From: Treponema sp.
GTDB lineage: Bacteria; Spirochaetota; Spirochaetia; Treponematales; Treponemataceae
Direction of reading: 5' to 3'
NCBI GenBank assembly: GCA_016286535.1
Contig: JAEESZ010000002.1
Location: forward strand, 62,001 to 126,000
Length of the DNA: 64,000 bases
Both the position numbers and the translations under genes were made by a program. Shown in pieces: positions 14,879-22,229 of this stretch. Positions within the stretch are counted from its first letter, which is position 1, and every line of letters begins with the position of its first letter. The notes below the pieces were generated by a model. It was not told the origin of the DNA and ran no database searches. It saw nothing but the letters and a program-made list of their open reading frames with translations.

Positions 14879-16990
14879 TTATTTTTCTTTAGCAATTAAT
14901 TCCTTTTTTTCCTCTTCAAGCTGTTTAAGCTTTTCTTTTAATTCCTTTTCTCTTTCTGCCTTACATTTTGGACATTCAAACTGCTGGCCGATTAAGTATC
15001 CGTGAACCTTACAGATTGAGTATGTTGGAGAAATTGTAAAGAAAGGAATTCTATATTTGTGTGATATAGTTCTTACCAGGTCTGCACAAGCCTTCCAGTC
15101 TTTTAAGGCTTCACCCATAAATACGTGGAACATAGTTCCGCCAGTGTATTTAGTCTGAAGTGATTCCTGTAAATCAAGAGCTTCAAATACATCAGCTGTA
15201 TAATCAACAGGTAACTGTGAAGAGTTTGTATAGAATGGTTCATTTGTTCCGCTGGTAATAATATCAGGGAACTGTTCCTTGTCGTGGCGTGCAAGGCGAT
15301 AAGAAGTTGATTCTGCAGGTGTTGCTTCAAGGTTGAACAAATCTCCTGTTTCTTCCTGGTAGTCCTGCATTCTTTCACGCATATGTGTAAGAACTTCTTC
15401 TGCAAATTTTTTACCTTTGGCAGTAGTAATATCAACTCCAAGGAAGTTTAAGCAGCATTCGTTCATACCGCAAAGACCGATTGTATTAAAGTGGTTTACA
15501 AGGGTCTTTAAGTAACGTCTTGTATATGGGAATAATCCGCCGTCGTAAAGCTTCTGGATAACCTTACGTTTTACGCAGAGACTTTCTTTAGCAAGATCCA
15601 TAAGGTAATCAAGTCTCTTGTAGAATTCTTCTTCTGTTTTTGCAAGATATGCAATCTGAGGCATGTTGATTGTTACAACACCAATAGAACCGGTAAATTC
15701 ATCGGCACCAAAGAGACCACCACCACGGCGGCGTAATTCACGTTTGTCCAGCTGAAGACGACAGCACATAGAACGTACATCGCTTGGATTAAGGTCTGAA
15801 TTAACAAAGTTCTGGAAGTTTGGAGTTCCGTACTGAGCTGTCATTGTAAAGAGAAGCTTTGAAATTTCAGAATCCCAGTCGAAGTCTCTTGTAATATTGT
15901 ATGTTGGAATAGGGTAGGCAAAACCACGTCCGTTTGCATCACCCTCAATCATAAGTTCAATGAAAACTTTATTGATTAAGTCCATTTCCTTCTGGCAGTC
16001 GCCGTAAGTGTAATCCTGTTCCTTACCGCCAACGATAGCTTTTTTATTCTTTAAGTCATCAGGACAAACTAAATCCATTGTGATGTTTGTAAATGGAGCC
16101 TGAGAACCCCAGCGGCTTGGAGTATTTACACCATAAATATAACTCTGAATACACTGTCTTACCTGTTTTTCTGTAAGCTTGTCAGAACGTACAAATGGAG
16201 CAAGATAGGTATCAAAAGAAGAGAAAGCCTGAGCTCCGGCCCATTCGTTCTGCATGATTCCAAGGAAGTTTACAATCTGGTTTACCAGAGTTGAAAGGTG
16301 GGTTGCAGGTGTTGATGTAATTTTATCCGGAACACCACCAAGACCTTCTACAATCAGCTGACGTAAAGACCAGCCGGCGCAGTAGCCTGAGAACATTGAA
16401 AGGTCATGAATATGGAAGGCTGCAGTTTTGTGTGCTTCTGCAACTTCTTTTGAATAAATATTGTTAAGCCAGTAGTTGGCTGTAATTGTTCCCGAGTTGT
16501 GAAGGATAAGTCCTCCAAGAGAGAAGTTTACGTTGGCATTTTCGTTTACACGCCAGTCGCTCTGACCAAGGTAACCGTCCATGGTTTTATTAATATCTAC
16601 CATGAGGTTTTTAGCGTCACGTACGGCCTCGTGTCTTGCACGGTAAAGAATATAAGCTTTTGCAACTTCTACTTCTTTCTGTTCAATAAGTACGCTTTCA
16701 ACTATATCCTGAATTTCTTCAATTGCGGGAATTGAGTGGGCTCTGTTTCCTGCCATTTCAATTCTTAGTTTTTCTTCAACTAAGTCTGTGAGCATGGAAG
16801 CTTTATCCGGATCCTTAATTTTCTTTGTTGCTTCAATAGCTTTTCCAATAGCCTTTTCAATTTTTGAACGGTCATATCTGGCAATTTCGCCTGAACGTTT
16901 TACAACCGATTTCAAAACACCCTGTGTTTCTTCGTCTGAACTCTTTCCTAAGAAACTTCTCCATTCTGGAAATATTGACTGATCACTCAT
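14879..16990 (-). CDS. nrdD: Class III ribonucleoside-triphosphate reductase large chain lacking the glycyl-radical loop
   Basis: This 703-residue anaerobic reductase makes deoxynucleotides. An ATP-cone regulatory domain lies at about residues 22-115 (VVKRSGEIARYDRSKIEKAI). The barrel carries the active-site region MCCRLQLDKREL, GADEFTGSIGVVTINMP and GLCGMNECCLNFLG. The C-terminal metal-site region is reduced to SICKVHGY and ECPKCKAE. Normally an EVY-RVxGYYRP glycyl-radical segment follows; here the chain ends in a charged helix with Leu at 684, 688, 691 and 698. The missing segment is encoded by the next gene. AAGGGGAA precedes the ATG, 20 bases after nrdR. Confidence 0.93.
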   Translation of the reverse strand: MSDQSIFPEWRSFLGKSSDEETQGVLKSVVKRSGEIARYDRSKIEKAIGKAIEATKKIKDPDKASMLTDLVEEKLRIEMAGNRAHSIPAIEEIQDIVESVLIEQKEVEVAKAYILYRARHEAVRDAKNLMVDINKTMDGYLGQSDWRVNENANVNFSLGGLILHNSGTITANYWLNNIYSKEVAEAHKTAAFHIHDLSMFSGYCAGWSLRQLIVEGLGGVPDKITSTPATHLSTLVNQIVNFLGIMQNEWAGAQAFSSFDTYLAPFVRSDKLTEKQVRQCIQSYIYGVNTPSRWGSQAPFTNITMDLVCPDDLKNKKAIVGGKEQDYTYGDCQKEMDLINKVFIELMIEGDANGRGFAYPIPTYNITRDFDWDSEISKLLFTMTAQYGTPNFQNFVNSDLNPSDVRSMCCRLQLDKRELRRRGGGLFGADEFTGSIGVVTINMPQIAYLAKTEEEFYKRLDYLMDLAKESLCVKRKVIQKLYDGGLFPYTRRYLKTLVNHFNTIGLCGMNECCLNFLGVDITTAKGKKFAEEVLTHMRERMQDYQEETGDLFNLEATPAESTSYRLARHDKEQFPDIITSGTNEPFYTNSSQLPVDYTADVFEALDLQESLQTKYTGGTMFHVFMGEALKDWKACADLVRTISHKYRIPFFTISPTYSICKVHGYLIGQQFECPKCKAEREKELKEKLKQLEEEKKELIAKEK

Positions 16991-17002
16991 TTAATTCCCC
17001 TT

Positions 17003-17017
17003 ACACTCGTTTAGTGT
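17003..17017 (-). promoter_or_regulatory. Candidate NrdR site upstream of nrdD
   Basis: The palindrome ACACT-CGTTT-AGTGT spans the nrdR stop codon and the gap before nrdD. It keeps the NrdR half sites but is 15 rather than 16 bases long. It lies upstream of the nrdD ribosome site, so it may control nrdD separately from the nrdR promoter. Confidence 0.5.
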
Positions 17018-17475
17018 CCCTTTTTTTCTATATTTTTTACTTCTGTAATAAATTCTTCCAGGTTTTCAAAATGTCTGTAAACTGATGCAAACCTGATATA
17101 GGCAACAGCATCTATCTGAGAAAGTTTTTCGAGAACTAACTCCCCAAGACTTGAGGTAGAAATTTCACGGTTTTCCTTTCCAAGTTTAATAGCAAGATCT
17201 TCAATGTCATTTGAAATTTGTTCGACCATACTGGTGGAAACTGGTCGTTTTTCAAGTGCACGTTCAATACCTTTTTCAAGTTTTTGTCTGTCAAAAGGCT
17301 GGCGGCGTCCATCCCTTTTTACTACCATGAATGGCTTTTCGTCAATTCTTTCGTAGCTGGTAAATCTGTATCCACAGGCAAGACATTCTCTTCTGCGGCG
17401 AATACTTTCTCCGTTTACCATCGTTCTGGATTCCAAAACCTTATCATCTAAGGTTCCACAATAAGGACAACGCAT
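17011..17475 (-). CDS. nrdR: Transcriptional repressor NrdR
   Basis: This 154-residue regulator of ribonucleotide reductase genes has the normal length and layout. A zinc ribbon uses Cys3, Cys6, Cys31 and Cys34 (MRCPYCG, CLACGYRF). An ATP-cone domain follows from about residue 49 (MVVKRDGRRQPFDRQKL) and senses ATP/dATP. It is first in the nrd cluster and nrdD follows 20 bases later. NrdR-type palindromes lie at its own promoter, before nrdD, and before the glycyl-radical gene, so it probably represses itself and the whole pathway. An AAGAAGG site supports the start. Confidence 0.96.
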   Translation of the reverse strand: MRCPYCGTLDDKVLESRTMVNGESIRRRRECLACGYRFTSYERIDEKPFMVVKRDGRRQPFDRQKLEKGIERALEKRPVSTSMVEQISNDIEDLAIKLGKENREISTSSLGELVLEKLSQIDAVAYIRFASVYRHFENLEEFITEVKNIEKKGH

Positions 17476-17526
17476 TTTTACCTTCTTTTTTGAAATTGCT
17501 AGTGTATTTTTTACCTGTATGTCTAT

Positions 17527-17554
17527 CTTATAACACTATATATGGGAGTAGCAA
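17527..17554 (-). promoter_or_regulatory. nrdR promoter with an NrdR box filling the spacer
   Basis: On the reverse strand TTGCTA (17549-17554) and TATAAG (17527-17532) are 16 bases apart. The spacer 17533-17548, read on the + strand, is ACACTATATATGGGAG. It matches the NrdR consensus fully in one half and weakly in the other. This arrangement suggests autorepression. Confidence 0.65.
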
Positions 17555-17651
17555 GTGAATTTTGAAGAATTTTTGAAGAAAATTTAAAACTTTTTTACTT
17601 GACAATAATTTATTTTGTGCTTTCCGTCAAAAAAAAATAAAAAGCTCTTGA

Positions 17652-19427
17652 CTATTTTTTATTTTTTTTATGCTTCTTAGATTTTTTAATTTTTCTTTCG
17701 CTTGGAATATAGTCAAATCGTCTGAAAGTCAGCTTAGAATACAAGAGATACATAAAAACAAGGAGGAAAATAAGGTGAGGAAGCCAGTTTCCAAACCTTG
17801 CATAAGTAGTATAAGTTCTTTTATAAACCGGAACTGAATAGTGTAGGGAGGCTTCTTTAAAGACCGGTAAATCGGCAAGAGACTCTCCGTTAATGTCTAT
17901 AATCGAAGATACGCCTGCATTTGTAGCCCTTACGAGCGGAATTTTATATTCAATGGCCCTGTAGCTGCTTACAACAAAATGCTGGTATTCACTGGATTTT
18001 TTTAAAGACCAGGAATCATCGGTTAAATTTATATAAAGTTCGGCACCATTTTTAAAAAGAGGCCCCATAATGTCAGGGAAGGCATCATCATAACAGATTG
18101 GAGTTGCAATCTTTACAAGGGGAGCTTTATTTTCGCGTAATTGCTGTTCCATAAAGGATTCAGATAAATCATAATTCTTTATGGTTTCAATTTCCTTATA
18201 CTCTGAATATTCGCAGGGAATATCAAAGAAAACATACTGATCTCCGGGTGACCAGCCTGCAGAAATGCCTATTACCCTGGACAGAATCTTCTTAACTTTT
18301 GGAAACTCCAGGAAAGGAATGGCTTCTGCCATTGGAACAAGATGATTTTTTCCGTAATATCCCCTGAAATTTCCCTCCCTATCATACATAAGGGCTGCAT
18401 TAAAATAAATTTCCCTGTATCTGTCTCTTATATAAGAGCCCCCGGCGATTAAAGGTGTATCAATATCCCTTACAAACTGGGCCAGAGGTTTTTTAGAAGG
18501 ATAATTTTCATAATGACTTACGGCCGAAGGAAATTTAAAATTCAAGACTCCTTCAGACCAGGCAACCAGATGGGCTTTTTTACCTTCTTCTTCAAAGGCA
18601 TCAAGCTCTTTCTGGGTTAGTTTTTGAGAAAGCAGAATGCTTTTATTGTCTGAACTTTCCTTCCATGGATCGCTGTTCTGCTGAACCATAACTATATTCA
18701 GATACTTTTGTGCTTTTGGCTTAAAATTATACTTTATAACTCCGTAGCCTGAAGAAAGAATGAATAAGACAAGGAAGAGTTTTAAGGCTATACATAAACT
18801 TGTAAAATTCTGCCTGTTATCTTTAGTATGATTTTTATAATATTGAATTAGAGCTTCGCTTAAGAGGCCGTTAAAAAATGCCAGAAGAAATGTAATTCCA
18901 TAAGTTCCAGTAATTGACGCTATCTGCATTAAAAAAGGCCACTTGTAAATGGCTGCAGGAAGGGTTGCCCAGGGGTAACCTAAAAAGCCTGTAGATTTAA
19001 ACCACTCATAAAGAACATAAATTCCGGAAAAATAAAGGATTCTGAAGGCCGGTGATTTTAAAAATCTTAAATTAAGACAGTAGGAATCCACTTTATTTTT
19101 ATTTATAGAAAAAGGGTAATATAAAAAGAGCAGAACTCCGCCGCCAATTAAAGCAGTTCCAAAAGTAGATGCCCCTAAAGTCAGAATCGGAAAATCCTTA
19201 AAGTTCGCAAGCCAGAAACTTGATAAAAAATGGGTCAGACCGGTTTGAATAAAACCTGCTAAAAAAGCCTGTTTATAGTTTTTTACTCTTGTAAAGGCCA
19301 GATAAAGCGGTACTAAGGCAATAAGGGTAAGAGATGGTATGCCAAACTGCGTAATTTCACTTGGAAGAGCAAGGGCGAGGATGATAGCTGAAAAAACAGA
19401 ATAAAAAACTTGTAAAATCAAATCCAT
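17652..19427 (-). CDS. lnt: Apolipoprotein N-acyltransferase
   Basis: This inner-membrane enzyme adds the third acyl chain to lipoproteins. The 591-residue protein has about seven membrane segments in the first 230 residues (including LLAFFNGLLSEAL and LFLVLFILSSGYG). A periplasmic nitrilase domain follows, then a last hydrophobic segment (WLPHLIFLLVFMYLLY). The nitrilase catalytic triad is visible: Glu in VAWSEGVL, Lys in YYGKNHLVPMAE and Cys in TPICYDDAFP. Its presence suits an organism with many lipoproteins, as seen here. It is transcribed divergently from the GHMP kinase gene. The C-terminus is a basic tail (KKSKKHKKNKK), and no clear ribosome site precedes the ATG. Confidence 0.93.
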   Translation of the reverse strand: MDLILQVFYSVFSAIILALALPSEITQFGIPSLTLIALVPLYLAFTRVKNYKQAFLAGFIQTGLTHFLSSFWLANFKDFPILTLGASTFGTALIGGGVLLFLYYPFSINKNKVDSYCLNLRFLKSPAFRILYFSGIYVLYEWFKSTGFLGYPWATLPAAIYKWPFLMQIASITGTYGITFLLAFFNGLLSEALIQYYKNHTKDNRQNFTSLCIALKLFLVLFILSSGYGVIKYNFKPKAQKYLNIVMVQQNSDPWKESSDNKSILLSQKLTQKELDAFEEEGKKAHLVAWSEGVLNFKFPSAVSHYENYPSKKPLAQFVRDIDTPLIAGGSYIRDRYREIYFNAALMYDREGNFRGYYGKNHLVPMAEAIPFLEFPKVKKILSRVIGISAGWSPGDQYVFFDIPCEYSEYKEIETIKNYDLSESFMEQQLRENKAPLVKIATPICYDDAFPDIMGPLFKNGAELYINLTDDSWSLKKSSEYQHFVVSSYRAIEYKIPLVRATNAGVSSIIDINGESLADLPVFKEASLHYSVPVYKRTYTTYARFGNWLPHLIFLLVFMYLLYSKLTFRRFDYIPSERKIKKSKKHKKNKK

Positions 19428-19528
19428 TATAATATTATTATTTATAGAATCATTTTTATATATTCTTAATATTGATAATAATGATGATTAATTAAAAAAG
19501 CAATTGAAAAAGTAGAGGGGATACAGCG

Positions 19529-20710
19529 TTGAAATTAATAAATGATGCTCATTTTGAGGAGTACAAAGTAAAGCCGGAAGCAGTAGCTAAAGCTCCCGGA
19601 AGATTTCATCTTATAGGTGAACAATCATGGTTTTTTAAGAATAAAACCCTGTCTATGGCCGTAAATTTACCGGTTTATGTTGCTCTTTCCAAAAGAGATG
19701 ATAATAATCTCAGATTTTATTTTAAGCAGATTAATGAACACAAAAAAGGAATGTTAAGTTCCTTAAAATATAAAAAAGAAGACAGATGGGCTAATGCCTG
19801 TAAATCGGTAGTCTTCGGCTATATTTCAGGAGGCTATCAGCTTACAGGTTTTGACCTTACAATCTACAGCGATATCCTTCCTTCTGCAGGCTTTGGCATA
19901 ACAACCGCCATAAAAGTTGCAACTTTACTTGCCCTTAAATCCTTATTTAATATTGAATGCAGCGACGCAGAACTCCTTCAGGTGCTTGAAAGGGGCAATA
20001 AGAAAAATCTCCATATAGAAAACTATCTTTCAGATAATTATTCCGCTTTATATTCTAAAAAGGGAAATCTTTTAATTACAGATTATTCAAAGAATACCTG
20101 GGATTATGCACCTTTTGATTTTCCTGATAAAAAGGTTTTCCTTATTGATACAAAGGTTCCCCGCGTTTCCATCTGGGATGAATCTTCAATCTTTGAACCT
20201 GAAAACGCCCTTTTACTTGGAGACTTGCGCGAAAAAAAGCCAAACGTGTACGGCGGCTGGCAATATATAAACAACATCACAGATATTAACGAAGTTCTTG
20301 AAAATCTTAGTGAAGATACCCAGAGAAAATTAAAATCTGTAATAAGGGAGCATAAGGATCTTCTTGATGCAAAAACCGCCCTTGATACCGGAGACTTCTT
20401 TAAATTTGCAAGAAGTATAAATCACAGTCACGAAACCATGAGGGATATGTTTAATGTAAGCTGCCCTGAAATTGACTGGATTTTAAAAAGAGTTAATGAA
20501 CTGGAACCAAATCTAGAACTGGTTACAAATCCTGTAACCTGCGGACGAATTACCGGTAAAGGTTTTGGCCGCTGTATGTTTGCAATTATGCGTACCAGCG
20601 ATGTAGAAAACTTTAAGGCAAAATTAAACGAGTTTGAAAGGATTTTTGGCTTCCATCCGGAATGTTATGAAGTTGAGCCTTCAGATGGTGCCTGCCTGGT
20701 AAAAGACTAA
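19529..20710 (+). CDS. Diverged GHMP-family sugar kinase (galactokinase-like)
   Basis: This 393-residue protein follows the galactokinase layout but with altered motifs. Motif 1 is PGRFHLIGEQ (residues 23-32), keeping the catalytic Arg. The galactose-contacting EHTDYNGG of true GalK is replaced by EQSWFFKN. Motif 2, usually GxGLSSSA, is AGFGITTA (120-127). Motif 3, usually TGGGFGGC, is TGKGFGRC (342-349). Asp169 sits where the catalytic base is expected. The TTG start at 19529 is supported by AGAGGGG eight bases upstream. Substrate is uncertain; it may be a paralogue with a new sugar or regulatory role. surE follows 34 bases later. Confidence 0.75.
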   Translation: MKLINDAHFEEYKVKPEAVAKAPGRFHLIGEQSWFFKNKTLSMAVNLPVYVALSKRDDNNLRFYFKQINEHKKGMLSSLKYKKEDRWANACKSVVFGYISGGYQLTGFDLTIYSDILPSAGFGITTAIKVATLLALKSLFNIECSDAELLQVLERGNKKNLHIENYLSDNYSALYSKKGNLLITDYSKNTWDYAPFDFPDKKVFLIDTKVPRVSIWDESSIFEPENALLLGDLREKKPNVYGGWQYINNITDINEVLENLSEDTQRKLKSVIREHKDLLDAKTALDTGDFFKFARSINHSHETMRDMFNVSCPEIDWILKRVNELEPNLELVTNPVTCGRITGKGFGRCMFAIMRTSDVENFKAKLNEFERIFGFHPECYEVEPSDGACLVKD

Positions 20711-20744
20711 ATCAGAAAAAAAATAAAAGGCAAAAGGGGGAAAA

Positions 20745-21518
20745 ATGAATTTACTGATTACAAATGATGATGGTTATGATGCCCCTGGAATTCAGACCTT
20801 AAAAAAAGTTCTGCAGAAAAAACACAATGTTTATCTGATTGCTCCTGATACAAACAGGAGTGCAGTTTCTCACTGTATATCTATGTTCAACAGTCTTTCC
20901 CTTACAAAAATTGCAGAAAGAGAATATAAATGCCAGGGCTATCCTGCTGACTGTATAGGCGTAGGCCTTTTAAGTGATTTGTTTGATGTAAAATTCGATG
21001 CAGTTATTTCAGGAATCAACTGCGGACCAAATCTTGGAACAGATATTGTATATTCGGGAACCTGTGCTGCGGCAAGACAGGCAGTACTTTCTGGTATTCC
21101 TGGCATTGCCTTAAGTATGGATCCTGTAAGCAAACAGTTTTTTCCACACGAACTCAAATATGAAGTTCTTGCAGAATTTGCCCTTAATAACCTGGAAAAA
21201 TTAATTTCATTATGCCGCTGCGGCCAGGCTCTTGAGGAAAGAAAAAGATTTGTAAATGTAAATGCTCCTTCTATTGATAAATATACAGGTGTAAAATTTT
21301 CGAAAAATTTATGCGTCCGTACCTATGCCGACAAAATTAAAATTGAAGAAGACAAGGGGCTTTTAAAAACGAAGTTTATTATGACCGGGCAGGGACAGAC
21401 TTTATCTGATGATGCTTCTGATTATACTTATGTAAGGCAGGGAAATGTCTGTATTTCTGGAATTTGTGTTGAACCAGTCTCTGATCTTTTGGTAGACGAT
21501 TTAACTTTTAAATTGTAA
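20745..21518 (+). CDS. surE: 5'-nucleotidase SurE
   Basis: This cytoplasmic metal-dependent phosphatase removes phosphate from nucleoside monophosphates. The 257-residue protein starts with the signature LLITNDDGYDAPGI, where Asp8 and Asp9 bind metal. It continues with APDTNRSAVSHCIS, the SGINCGPNLGTDIVYSGT loop and VNVNAP. Length is the family norm. A purine-rich ribosome site (AAAGGGGG) precedes the ATG. It is followed closely by the TPR gene and the NHL/VWA gene, with which it may be co-transcribed. Confidence 0.95.
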   Translation: MNLLITNDDGYDAPGIQTLKKVLQKKHNVYLIAPDTNRSAVSHCISMFNSLSLTKIAEREYKCQGYPADCIGVGLLSDLFDVKFDAVISGINCGPNLGTDIVYSGTCAAARQAVLSGIPGIALSMDPVSKQFFPHELKYEVLAEFALNNLEKLISLCRCGQALEERKRFVNVNAPSIDKYTGVKFSKNLCVRTYADKIKIEEDKGLLKTKFIMTGQGQTLSDDASDYTYVRQGNVCISGICVEPVSDLLVDDLTFKL

Positions 21519-21545
21519 AATAAGATATTATTTTGGGTGGGAAAA

Positions 21546-22229
21546 TTGCAGAATAATAATTATTTAAATGACGGTATAAAACTCTATAATCAGGGCAAAT
21601 ATTCTGATGCCCTTGCTTATTTTTTAAGTTTAAGCGAAGAAGCTCCTGTTGATAAGATTGATGTAGCATATTTTTTAGGCTTATGTTATGCCAAATTACA
21701 AAAATATGATGATTCCCTTTTGTTTCTGGAACAGGTAGTTACCTCCGGAACTCAGTTAGAAAAAATCCTTCAGTGTCGTTTTCTTCTTGCAGTTATTTAT
21801 GCAATTTCCGGCCGTAAGCGTCTTGCAAATTTTGAATTAAATAAACTGCTGGAAACCGGTTACATGACTGCATCAGTTTATGCGGCAATTGCCTTTGTTT
21901 CCTGGGAACAGCAGGATACAGATAAATGTATTGAATATTACGAAAAATCTCTTGAAAAAGATCCCGAAAATGTAACTTCCCTCAATGGTCTTGGCTATGT
22001 TCTTGCCTGCCAGGATAAAGATTTAACTAAGGCTCTTTCTTTATGTAAAAAGGCTGTTAAGGTTTCTCCGGATTCCTATGCCTGCTATGATTCTCTTGGC
22101 TGGGTTTATTACAAGCTTGGCCTTATGGAAGATGCCCTGCATTATCTTGAAGAGGCAGAAAAACTAGCTCCGGAAAACAGGGAAATTGCAAAACATATCA
22201 GAATTGTTAAGGGAGAAGGTAACAAATAA
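21546..22229 (+). CDS. Cytoplasmic TPR-repeat protein
   Basis: The TTG at 21546 is preferred because GGGTGGG lies five bases upstream; the GTG at 21537 overlaps that site. The roughly 227-residue protein is almost entirely tetratricopeptide repeats (for example GIKLYNQGKYSDALAYFLSL and CIEYYEKSLEKDPENVTSLN). It has no signal peptide or membrane segment, so it should be a soluble scaffold. Partners are unknown. Its stop overlaps the start of the secreted TPR/NHL/VWA protein by one base, implying coupled expression and perhaps a shared process at the envelope. Confidence 0.8.
   Translation: MQNNNYLNDGIKLYNQGKYSDALAYFLSLSEEAPVDKIDVAYFLGLCYAKLQKYDDSLLFLEQVVTSGTQLEKILQCRFLLAVIYAISGRKRLANFELNKLLETGYMTASVYAAIAFVSWEQQDTDKCIEYYEKSLEKDPENVTSLNGLGYVLACQDKDLTKALSLCKKAVKVSPDSYACYDSLGWVYYKLGLMEDALHYLEEAEKLAPENREIAKHIRIVKGEGNK

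Noticed and set aside
14879..15020. VHGYL near the end of NrdD as a glycyl-radical motif
   Set aside because: It lies inside the usual pre-loop metal-site region (CxxHGY then CPxC) and lacks the RVxGY context; the real signature is in the next gene.
17599..17627. TTGACA at 17599 as a forward promoter
   Set aside because: There is no -10 element at the right distance and no forward gene for nearly 2 kb.
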